Origin: Gaiellasilicea sp051005735
GTDB lineage: Bacteria; Actinomycetota; Thermoleophilia; Gaiellales; Gaiellaceae
Direction: 5' to 3'
Length of the DNA stretch: 13,687 nt
Assembly: GCA_051005735.1 (NCBI GenBank)
Contig: JBPCJB010000260.1
Span: 1 to 13,687, forward strand
Below the pieces are notes generated by a model. That model was not told the origin of the DNA. It did not search any database and saw only the letters and a program-made list of their open reading frames with translations. Position numbers and translations under genes: made by a program. Numbering within the stretch: position 1 is the first letter of the stretch; the number at the start of each line of letters is the position of its first letter. Of this stretch, positions 6,264 through 12,095 are shown piece after piece.

Positions 6264-7061
6264 TTGCTGATCACCGGGGCCGGCGGGCAACTCGGACAGG
6301 CGCTGGCGAAGGAGTTTCCGGAGGCGCTCGCCCTGACGCGAGCGGAATGGGACGTCGCGCTGCCCGCGTCCGCTTTGCTCGAGAGGCCGGACGTGATCCT
6401 GCATGCCGCGGCGTGGACGGACGTCGACGGCGCCGAGGACGATCCGCAGGGCGCGGCCGCGGTCAACGTCGGCGGGACGGCGAACGTGTCGGAGCTGGGT
6501 GCGCCGCTCGTCTATTTCTCCACGGACTACGTCTTCGATGGGCGCAAGCGGGAGCCGTACGTCGAGTCCGACGGCCCGAATCCGCTCTCGGTCTACGGGC
6601 GGACGAAGCTGCATGGCGAGGCGGCGGCCGGCGAGGGTTCGTGGATCGTGCGGAGCGCCTGGCTCTTCGGCCCGACCGGTCACAACTTCGTGCGCACGAT
6701 GCTCCGGCTCGGCACTGAGCGCGACGAGGTCGCCGTCGTCGACGACCAGTGCGGCTCGCCGACTTATGTCGGACATCTCGCAGCCTCCATCCGAGAGCTC
6801 CTGGAGCGTCCGCCGGGGATCTGGCACTTGGCCGGCGGGGGCGAGTGCACGTGGGCCGAGCTCGCCGAGGCGATCTTCGAGGGCGCCGGAATCGACTGCC
6901 ACGTTCGTCGGATCACGACGGCCGAGCTCGGGCGCCCGGCGCCGCGCCCGGCCTACTCGGCGCTCCGGAGCGAGCGGGGAGGCCCGGCGCTGCCGCACTG
7001 GCGGGAGGGCCTCAGCGAGTGCCTCGATCGGCTGGGCGTAATTCCCGGAGCGCTGGGGTAG
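6264..7061 (+). CDS. rmlD: dTDP-4-dehydrorhamnose reductase
   Basis: Last step of dTDP-L-rhamnose synthesis: NAD(P)H-dependent reduction of dTDP-4-keto-L-rhamnose, in the cytoplasm. The 265 residues form an extended-SDR fold. The N-terminal nucleotide motif is GAGGQLG (5-11), then HAAAWTDVDGAEDD, VYFSTDYVFDG with Thr87-Asp88, and the catalytic YGRTK (Tyr111, Lys115). VRSAWLFGPTGHNFVRTML and VVDDQCGSPTYVGHLA follow, both characteristic of RmlD. It is slightly shorter than the usual 280-300 residues. Translation starts at TTG 6264, supported by GAGGGAA. It follows rmlC by 25 bases and precedes a small membrane-protein ORF by 9 bases, so it lies within the same transcript. Identification is firm. 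Confidence 0.94.
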   Translation: MLITGAGGQLGQALAKEFPEALALTRAEWDVALPASALLERPDVILHAAAWTDVDGAEDDPQGAAAVNVGGTANVSELGAPLVYFSTDYVFDGRKREPYVESDGPNPLSVYGRTKLHGEAAAGEGSWIVRSAWLFGPTGHNFVRTMLRLGTERDEVAVVDDQCGSPTYVGHLAASIRELLERPPGIWHLAGGGECTWAELAEAIFEGAGIDCHVRRITTAELGRPAPRPAYSALRSERGGPALPHWREGLSECLDRLGVIPGALG

Positions 7062-7070
7062 AGATCGAGG

Positions 7071-7223
7071 ATGCCCATCCTCCTGCTCGCACTCGTCCTC
7101 GTCGCGCTCGTGCTCGGAATCGGTCTCGCCGTGAAGATCGCATTCTGGATTCTCGTGATCGCGGCAATCGTGATCGCGCTGCTCGTCTTCGGGGCGCGCG
7201 GCGCTCTCGGCCGGCGTAGCTGA
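7071..7223 (+). CDS. Small two-helix membrane protein (50 aa), hypothetical
   Basis: The frame reads MPILLLALVLVALVLGIGLA, then VKIAFWILVIAAIVIALLVF and ends GARGALGRRS. Two hydrophobic segments (about 2-20 and 24-40) are separated by a single lysine-bearing turn and followed by a short basic tail, suggesting a hairpin in the membrane with the C-terminus inside. It resembles short two-helix proteins common in bacteria, such as the lmo0937-like type, but I cannot assign it to a family. It begins 9 bases after rmlD. GAGG lies directly against the ATG and GAGA further back, so the ribosome site is imperfect. It is transcribed with the rhamnose genes by position. The uninterrupted hydrophobic pattern makes a chance ORF unlikely. 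Confidence 0.6.
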   Translation: MPILLLALVLVALVLGIGLAVKIAFWILVIAAIVIALLVFGARGALGRRS

Positions 7224-7240
7224 CCAAACCTCGCAGCGCT

Positions 7241-7254
7241 TCTCGCGAACGAGA
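7241..7254 (+). other. Small hairpin over the SRPBCC gene leader
   Basis: TCTCG-CGAA-CGAGA is a perfect 5-base-pair stem with a tetraloop. Its 3' arm contains the only Shine-Dalgarno-like purines (GAGAG, 7251-7255) before the ATG at 7263, so it could reduce translation. It may also be chance in GC-rich DNA. Confidence 0.3.
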
Positions 7255-7262
7255 GTCGGTCT

Positions 7263-7748
7263 ATGGCGCGGTACTCCTTCCTGAGCACCTGGACTCTCGA
7301 CGCTCGGCTGGATGACGTCTGGGAGGCGATCTATGCCACCGAGCGCTGGCCCGAGTGGTGGCAGGGAGTCAAGGTTGCCGAACGGCTCGACGTCGGTCAG
7401 ACGAATGAGGAGCAGGGGGACGCAGTGGGCTCGATCCACCGCTACGTCTGGCGGAGCAGGCTGCCTTACGACATCGAGTTTCGGATGCGCACGAGCCGCG
7501 AGGAGCGGCCGTATCTGCTCGAGGGCGTAGCGGACGGCGCGCTCCGGGGCACGGGGCGCTGGCGACTCTGGTCGGGGAACGGCACTGCGGTCACCTACGA
7601 GTGGGACGTGGAGACGACGATCCCCTGGATGAACGCGATCGCGCCGCTCGGCAGGCCGGTCTTCCACTGGAGCCACGACCACGTGATGCGAAATGGGGCT
7701 CGTGGGCTCGCGCGGCTGCTCGGCGCGAAGCTGCTCCGCGCGAGCTGA
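7263..7748 (+). CDS. SRPBCC-fold (START/polyketide cyclase-like) protein
   Basis: A 161-residue protein of the helix-grip type that binds hydrophobic ligands. Evidence is the N-terminal strand YSFLSTWTLDARLDDVWEAI, the family's hallmark placing of a VWEAI helix after the first strand. Next come the tryptophan-rich ERWPEWWQGVKVAERL, central strands such as LPYDIEFRMRTSRE and GTGRWRLW, and a long C-terminal helix (about 138-158, HDHVMRNGARGLARLLGAKL). No catalytic residues can be named, and the ligand is unknown. It lies 39 bases after the small membrane ORF and 128 bases before rmlB, inside the rhamnose cluster. It is not a known part of that pathway. Neighbouring rml genes hint at an envelope or lipid link, but this is only positional. 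Confidence 0.82.
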   Translation: MARYSFLSTWTLDARLDDVWEAIYATERWPEWWQGVKVAERLDVGQTNEEQGDAVGSIHRYVWRSRLPYDIEFRMRTSREERPYLLEGVADGALRGTGRWRLWSGNGTAVTYEWDVETTIPWMNAIAPLGRPVFHWSHDHVMRNGARGLARLLGAKLLRAS

Positions 7749-7792
7749 CCGCTCCCGGTCCGCGCGCCCCCAATGGGGGAGCGGAGGCCCCC
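7749..7792 (+). other. Competing GC hairpins in the SRPBCC-rmlB gap, possible terminator or attenuator
   Basis: CCGCTCCC (7749-7756) can pair with GGGAGCGG (7777-7784). The same GGGGG (7775-7779) can instead pair with CCCCC at 7767-7771 or at 7788-7792. There is no T-run, so an intrinsic terminator is not assured. The rest of the gap (7793-7876) holds the palindrome CGCTAGCG at 7801-7808 and the rmlB -10 element. Confidence 0.35.
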
Positions 7793-7864
7793 ACTCGGAA
7801 CGCTAGCGGCCGACCTGTAACGCGGGTGGTAGCGCGACGTGCCAACTTCGTCACACCTGCTCGC

Positions 7865-7870
7865 TAGGCT
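7865..7870 (+). promoter_or_regulatory. Putative leaderless -10 element (TAGGCT) for rmlB
   Basis: TAGGCT ends 6 bases before the ATG at 7877, and no convincing ribosome site lies between. With the 128-base gap and the upstream hairpins, this suggests rmlB has its own promoter. No consensus -35 is visible. Confidence 0.5.
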
Positions 7871-7876
7871 GGATCC

Positions 7877-8872
7877 ATGCACGTTCTCGTCGCAGGCGGC
7901 GCCGGCTTCATCGGCTCCCACTTCGTCAGGCGGCTGCTCGCGGCGGGCGACGAGGTGCGCGGGCTCGACAAGCTCACCTACTCGGGAAACCAAGCGAATC
8001 TCAGGCCCGACGTCGAGCTCGTCGTCGGTGACATCTGCGATCCGGAAGCGGTCGCCGAGGCCGCTGCGGACTGCGAGGCGATCGTCAACTTCGCCGCAGA
8101 GACTCACGTCGATCGCTCGATTCTCGGCTCCGTGGACGTGATCCAGACGAACGTGATCGGCACCTACGTCCTGCTCGAGCGCGCACGCGCAGCCGGGATT
8201 CGACTGCTACAGGTCTCGACGGACGAGGTCTACGGCGATGTCCCGCCGGGCGCGCCGTCCTCGACCGAATCCGACCCGCTGGCGCCGTCTAGCCCCTACT
8301 CCGCCGGCAAGGCCGGGGGCGACCTGCAGGTGCTCGCGCACACCCGGACGTATGGCGTCGACGCGCTGATCACCCGCGGCTCCAACACCTACGGTCCAAA
8401 TCAGTATCCGGAGAAGCTCCTGCCGCTCTTCCTCACGAACGCGCTCGACGGAGAGCCGCTGCCCATGTACGGCGACGGCGGCCAGATCCGGGACTGGCTC
8501 TACGTCGAGGACCACTGCGCCGGGATCGAGCTGGCGCTCCGGCGGGGCGAGGCCGGCGAGGTCTACAACATCGGCGGGGGCGAGGAGGCGACGAACCGCG
8601 AGATCACGGAGCTCGTGCTCGAGCACACGCTCGCCGACCGAGCGCTCGTTCGAACGGTCGCGGATCGACCAGGGCACGACCGCCGCTACTCGCTCGCCAC
8701 GACCAAGATCCGGGAGCGGCTCGGCTGGGCGCCGCAGGTCGCGCTGGCCGAGGGCTTTCCAATGACGGCGGCCTGGTATCGAGAGAACCGGGACTGGTGG
8801 GAGCCGATCAAGCACTCGGGCGGCTATCGCGAGTACTACGAGAAGCAATACGCCGCGAGGCTGGCTCTCTAG
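7877..8872 (+). CDS. rmlB: dTDP-glucose 4,6-dehydratase
   Basis: Second step of dTDP-L-rhamnose synthesis: NAD-dependent conversion of dTDP-glucose to dTDP-4-keto-6-deoxyglucose, in the cytoplasm. The 331 residues are a typical length. Motifs in order: GGAGFIGSHFVRRLL (7-21), LDKLTYSGN (30-38), NFAAETHVDRSI, VSTDEVYGD with the catalytic triplet Thr115-Asp116-Glu117, and PYSAGKAGGD with Tyr141 and Lys145. RGSNTYGPNQYPEKLLPLF, which distinguishes RmlB from other epimerase-like SDRs, follows, then RPGHDRRYSLATTKIRERLG near the C-terminus. YSAGKAG replaces the more common YSASKAG without loss of the catalytic pair. It is separated from rmlA, rmlC and rmlD by two non-pathway genes, and its TAG shares CTAG with the convergent kinase gene. 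Confidence 0.96.
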   Translation: MHVLVAGGAGFIGSHFVRRLLAAGDEVRGLDKLTYSGNQANLRPDVELVVGDICDPEAVAEAAADCEAIVNFAAETHVDRSILGSVDVIQTNVIGTYVLLERARAAGIRLLQVSTDEVYGDVPPGAPSSTESDPLAPSSPYSAGKAGGDLQVLAHTRTYGVDALITRGSNTYGPNQYPEKLLPLFLTNALDGEPLPMYGDGGQIRDWLYVEDHCAGIELALRRGEAGEVYNIGGGEEATNREITELVLEHTLADRALVRTVADRPGHDRRYSLATTKIRERLGWAPQVALAEGFPMTAAWYRENRDWWEPIKHSGGYREYYEKQYAARLAL

Positions 8873-10326
8873 TCGTCGCCGCCTGCGTCGCAGCGTCTCT
8901 CGACGTCCCTGCGCAGCCGGGTGATCTCCCTGCGCTCGCCCTGAACGGCCTCTGAGCGGTCGAGCAGCTCGGGCACGCCGTCACAGCGTTCGAGCGCGAA
9001 TCTCGTGAAGGCGAGGTTGTAGCTCGCATAGGCCTCGGCCAGGCTGCTGGAGCCCGCGAGGCCCGCCACCGCCTGCTCGAGCAGCGGCAACGCGGCGTCG
9101 TAGTCGCCGGCCCGCATCAGCGCGAAGCCCTCGTCGTTCAGCGCGGACGGGTCGCCGGTTGGCTCGGTGGGCGGGGGCTCGGCCGGCGCGGGCGCGGTTG
9201 TGGGCTCCGGCTCGGGTTCGGGCTCGGGTTCGGGTTCGGGTTCGGGTTCTGGCTCGGGCTCCGGTTCCGGCTCGGGCGCGGTCGTCACGGTCTCGACGAC
9301 GGTCGTGCCGGCGAGCGTCACCGTCGTCTGGACGGTCTGCGGGCCCGAGTCGGCAGCGGACTCGCCGGGATCGTCGTCTCCGAGCACGGCCGCGAGCGCG
9401 ACGCCGCCGAGCGCAAGCGCGGCGACAGCCCCCGCGAGGAGCGGAATCCGGCTCCGAGACCGCTGTCGCCGAACTGGCTGGACAGCGCCGACCGTCGTGT
9501 GGCCGGCGGCGGCATCGAGCGCGCCCCGCAGGGCATGAACGAGATCGGCGCAGGCAGCGAACCGCCGCTCGGGCTCCTTCGCGAGGCCCTGCGCGAGCAC
9601 GGCGTCGACCTCGGGCGGCAACTCCGGGTTTCGCTCCGAGGCGTTCGGGATTGGGCCTTGCACATGCGCGGCCGCCTCGGCGGTCGGCGAGTCCATCGCG
9701 AACGGCCGCGTGCCGGTGAGCAACTCGAACGCGACGATGGCAAGCGCGTAGCGATCGCTCGCGGGTGTCGCCTGCTCGCCCCGTGCCTGCTCCGGAGCGA
9801 GGTAGCCGGCGGTTCCGAGCACGGTGCCCGCCGCAGTGAACGAATCGAGTCCCACGGCGCTCGCGATCCCGAAATCGGCGACTCGAACATCGCCCTCGTC
9901 ATCGAGCAGGAGGTTCGCGGGCTTGACGTCTCGATGCACGATTCCGGCCGCATGCGCCGCGTCGAGCGCAGCGGCCGTCTGCCGGAGCCACGCGATCGCC
10001 CGTCCCGCCGGCTGGGCGCCTTCGGCCGCGATACGGTCGGCCAGAGATCCGCCCGGCAGGTACTCCATGACGATGTACGGCCGACCATCGTGCTCGCCGA
10101 CATCGAAGATCGTGACCGTGCTCGGAGCGTTCGAGAGGCGTGCGGCGGCGAGCGCCTCATGCGTGAAGCGGCGCCTGATCGCATCCTCGTCCGCAAAGCG
10201 CTCCGCCAGCACCTTCACGGCGACGACCCGACCGAGCACGCCGTCCTCGGCGCGATAGATCTCGCCCATGCCGCCTCGGGCGATGCGCTCCGGCTGCCGA
10301 TAGCGGGGTGGCAGGATCTCGGTCAT
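8869..10326 (-). CDS. Membrane Ser/Thr protein kinase (PknB-like) with EP-repeat spacer and TPR-like outer domain
   Basis: A 485-residue Hanks-type kinase. The cytoplasmic catalytic domain (about 8-270) has the glycine loop IARGGMGEIY, VAVK (Lys38), Glu57, HRDVKPANLL (Asp133, Lys135, Asn138), DFG (Asp151), GYLAPEQ and SDRYAL (Asp191), so it should be active. A basic stretch (286-293) precedes one transmembrane helix at about 294-315. Outside lie a Thr-rich segment, P(EP)12 at 351-375, a Pro-rich linker, and two TPR-like helical repeats (about 394-450: NDEGFALMRAGDYDAALPLL, YASYNLAFTRFALERCDGVP). Actinobacterial PknB usually carries PASTA domains there; none is seen. The start is set at ATG 10326 with GAGGGAG just upstream; a 50-residue longer reading lacks homology-like sequence. 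Divergent from the SpoIID-protease pair. The target is unknown. Confidence 0.9.
   Translation of the reverse strand: MTEILPPRYRQPERIARGGMGEIYRAEDGVLGRVVAVKVLAERFADEDAIRRRFTHEALAAARLSNAPSTVTIFDVGEHDGRPYIVMEYLPGGSLADRIAAEGAQPAGRAIAWLRQTAAALDAAHAAGIVHRDVKPANLLLDDEGDVRVADFGIASAVGLDSFTAAGTVLGTAGYLAPEQARGEQATPASDRYALAIVAFELLTGTRPFAMDSPTAEAAAHVQGPIPNASERNPELPPEVDAVLAQGLAKEPERRFAACADLVHALRGALDAAAGHTTVGAVQPVRRQRSRSRIPLLAGAVAALALGGVALAAVLGDDDPGESAADSGPQTVQTTVTLAGTTVVETVTTAPEPEPEPEPEPEPEPEPEPEPEPEPTTAPAPAEPPPTEPTGDPSALNDEGFALMRAGDYDAALPLLEQAVAGLAGSSSLAEAYASYNLAFTRFALERCDGVPELLDRSEAVQGERREITRLRRDVERRCDAGGDD
9202..9276 (-). repeat. In-frame hexanucleotide repeat encoding P(EP)12
   Basis: Twelve GA(A/G)-CCN units in a row in the kinase gene, preceded by one CCC. 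Four central units are identical GAACCC, and the others differ at third codon positions. Gain or loss of units would keep the frame and change the spacer by two residues each. EP repeats form stiff, extended rods, fitting a wall-spanning stalk. Confidence 0.9.
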
Positions 10327-10430
10327 CGCTCCCTCGGTGCCCTCGTCCCCTGCGAGGAAAACCGCTCGGAAGATCGTCGCAACGAGTTGAAGGTTCGGTA
10401 AAGAAGCCGGGGGGCCCGAATCTCCTGCGC

Positions 10431-10436
10431 TAGCCT
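10431..10436 (+). promoter_or_regulatory. Putative -10 element (TAGCCT) for the spoIID-like gene
   Basis: TAGCCT would place the transcript start near 10443, directly before GGAGG, giving a 12-base leader with a proper ribosome site. It lies in the 128-base divergent gap to the kinase gene. No -35 consensus is evident, and no TAG-N-N-T element was found for the kinase side. Confidence 0.4.
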
Positions 10437-10442
10437 CAAACC

Positions 10443-10447
10443 GGAGG
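10443..10447 (+). promoter_or_regulatory. Ribosome binding site (GGAGG) of the spoIID-like gene
   Basis: GGAGG lies 7 bases before the ATG at 10455, among the best-placed Shine-Dalgarno sites in the window, and it fixes this start. Confidence 0.75.
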
Positions 10448-10454
10448 ATCACGC

Positions 10455-12095
10455 ATGCGGCGCCCGCTTCTTGCACTCATCGGCTCGACCTTCAGCTGCG
10501 CCGCCTTCCTCGGTTGCGTTGGGCTCCGGGTCGCCCCGCCGGTGGAGGCTGCCTCCGCAGCGGTCTCGCCCGCGCCCGTCACCGCGTCCACATTCCTCGT
10601 CAGCGGCCGAGGCTGGGGGCACGGCGTCGGGATGAGCCAGTACGGCGCGCTCGGCTTCGCGAACGCCGGCTGGCCGCACGAGCAGATCCTCGCTCACTTC
10701 TACGCCGGCACGAGCCTCGGCCCAGCGCCGGTCGCGCAGGTGCGCGTACTCGTCGCTGAGTCGAAGCCGGAGCTGACGATCTCCTCGAAGGCGCCGTTCC
10801 GCGTGCGTGACGTCCTGGGTACGACCCATTTCCTCCCCGCCGGACCGCTCGTCCTCCGGCCGAGGCTCGAGCCGGTGCTGAACGGCATCCCGACCCCGCT
10901 CGCCGGTCCGCTCGTCCTCCTTCCGGGTCGGGCGCCACTCGAGCTTGGCCGGCCCGACGGGGGAACCAGCTACCGGGGTCGGCTCGAGGTAGCCGTAGCA
11001 GGCGCGAAGCTGAGCGCGATCAACGTTGTCGGGCTCGAGGACTACCTCGCAGGCGTCGTCCCTCGCGAGATGCCGGCCTCGTGGCCGGTCGAGGCACTGA
11101 AGGCCCAGGCGGTCGCCGCCCGCTCCTACGCGCTCGCGCACCGTGTGAGGAACCGGACGTTCGATCTCTACGCCGACGTTCGCAGTCAGGTCTACGGCGG
11201 CATCGCGAGCGAGGACGCGCGCGCGACCGCGGCGATCAGGGCGACCGCGGGCCGAGTCCTCCTGCACGGGGGCACGATCGTCGACGCGCTCTTCCACTCC
11301 ACCTCGGGCGGGCGCACGGTGTCCGCCGCCGAGGTCTTCGGCACCTCCGTCCCGTATCTCGTCGGGGTCGCGAATCCACACAGCTCACTCTCTCCAGTCA
11401 ACCGCTGGGGGCCGACGGCGGTGACCGACGCGACGGTTCGCAAGGGACTCGGGATCGCGAGCCCCGTGCTCGGGCTCCAGCTCGTCCGCAGCGCCTCCGG
11501 GCGCGTGCGTTCGGCCACGGTCGCGACCGTGGCCGGCCCGAAGACCGTGACCGCCGGGGCGCTGCGCACCGGGCTGGGGCTGCGCTCGACCTGGATCACG
11601 ACGCTCGCGTCGCTGACGTTGTCCCGGCCGGCCGGCCCGGTCGTCTACGGCCGCGCGGTGACCGTCCGTGCGGACGCGAAGGGCATCGGCGGCGCCGTCC
11701 TCTCCCAGCGCAGCGGCGGCGCCTGGACTCAGGTCGCCGCTCGACCTGTTGCCGGAATGATCGCGTTCACCGCAAAGGTGCTCGCGCCAACGAGCTTCCG
11801 GCTCTCCGCAGGCGGTGTCTCGGGTCCCGTGCTCGAGGTGCCGGTCGCTCCGCTCGTCAGCGCGGCGGCGCAGGCGGGCGTTTTCGAGGGAACGGCGATC
11901 CCGGCGAGTCCCGGAACGGAAGTCCAGCTCCAGCTCCTCGACGACCTCGACTGGGTGTCGGCCGGCGAGACCGTACTCGACGAGGGCGGGGCCTTCCGGC
12001 TCGAAGCAGAGCTCGGGCCTGGCGTCTACCGGGTGCGAGTCGCTCCCGCGGCCGGCTTCGCCGCAGGCCTGAGCCGGCAGTTTCGGATCGAGTGA
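10455..12095 (+). CDS. Secreted SpoIID/LytB-domain protein
   Basis: A 546-residue exported protein. A signal peptide is visible at about 1-34 (MRRPLLALIGSTFSCAAFLG, then AAS); Cys21 after LG is a weak lipobox at best. GRGWGHGVGMSQYGALGFA lies at 51-69, then HFYAGT, then a linker with beta strands. The SpoIID core covers about 185-300: INVVGLEDYLAGVVPREMPA with Glu205 matching the catalytic Glu of EMP, EALKAQAVAARSYALA, SQVYGG and FHSTSGGRT. SpoIID proteins are lytic transglycosylases cutting peptidoglycan stripped of stem peptides. In Bacillus SpoIID the GHGxGMSQxGA motif is C-terminal; here it is N-terminal. Residues about 390-546 look like beta-sandwich repeats. No sporulation genes are visible, so a wall-remodelling role is more likely. 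TGATG overlap couples it to the protease. Confidence 0.88.
   Translation: MRRPLLALIGSTFSCAAFLGCVGLRVAPPVEAASAAVSPAPVTASTFLVSGRGWGHGVGMSQYGALGFANAGWPHEQILAHFYAGTSLGPAPVAQVRVLVAESKPELTISSKAPFRVRDVLGTTHFLPAGPLVLRPRLEPVLNGIPTPLAGPLVLLPGRAPLELGRPDGGTSYRGRLEVAVAGAKLSAINVVGLEDYLAGVVPREMPASWPVEALKAQAVAARSYALAHRVRNRTFDLYADVRSQVYGGIASEDARATAAIRATAGRVLLHGGTIVDALFHSTSGGRTVSAAEVFGTSVPYLVGVANPHSSLSPVNRWGPTAVTDATVRKGLGIASPVLGLQLVRSASGRVRSATVATVAGPKTVTAGALRTGLGLRSTWITTLASLTLSRPAGPVVYGRAVTVRADAKGIGGAVLSQRSGGAWTQVAARPVAGMIAFTAKVLAPTSFRLSAGGVSGPVLEVPVAPLVSAAAQAGVFEGTAIPASPGTEVQLQLLDDLDWVSAGETVLDEGGAFRLEAELGPGVYRVRVAPAAGFAAGLSRQFRIE

Noticed and set aside
6177..7682. 501-residue minus-strand ORF across rmlD and the SRPBCC gene
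   Set aside because: It spans several genes on the other strand with recognisable products, and has low-complexity charged sequence typical of an antisense frame in GC-rich DNA.
7824..7836. GGGTGGTAGCGCG, one mismatch from the T-box core GGGTGGNACCGCG, upstream of rmlB
   Set aside because: The invariant ACC is broken, flanking stems pair poorly, no Stem I is apparent, rmlB is not an amino-acid gene, and the putative rmlB transcript would start downstream of it.
9202..9276. CRISPR-like or satellite repeat
   Set aside because: The units are contiguous hexamers in frame within a kinase gene, coding for an EP spacer, with no unique spacers.
9499..10401. 300-residue plus-strand ORF opposite the kinase domain
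   Set aside because: The minus frame carries all kinase motifs; this one has none.
10449..11381. 310-residue minus-strand ORF opposite the spoIID-like gene
   Set aside because: The plus frame has a ribosome site, a signal peptide and the SpoIID core; this is a shadow.
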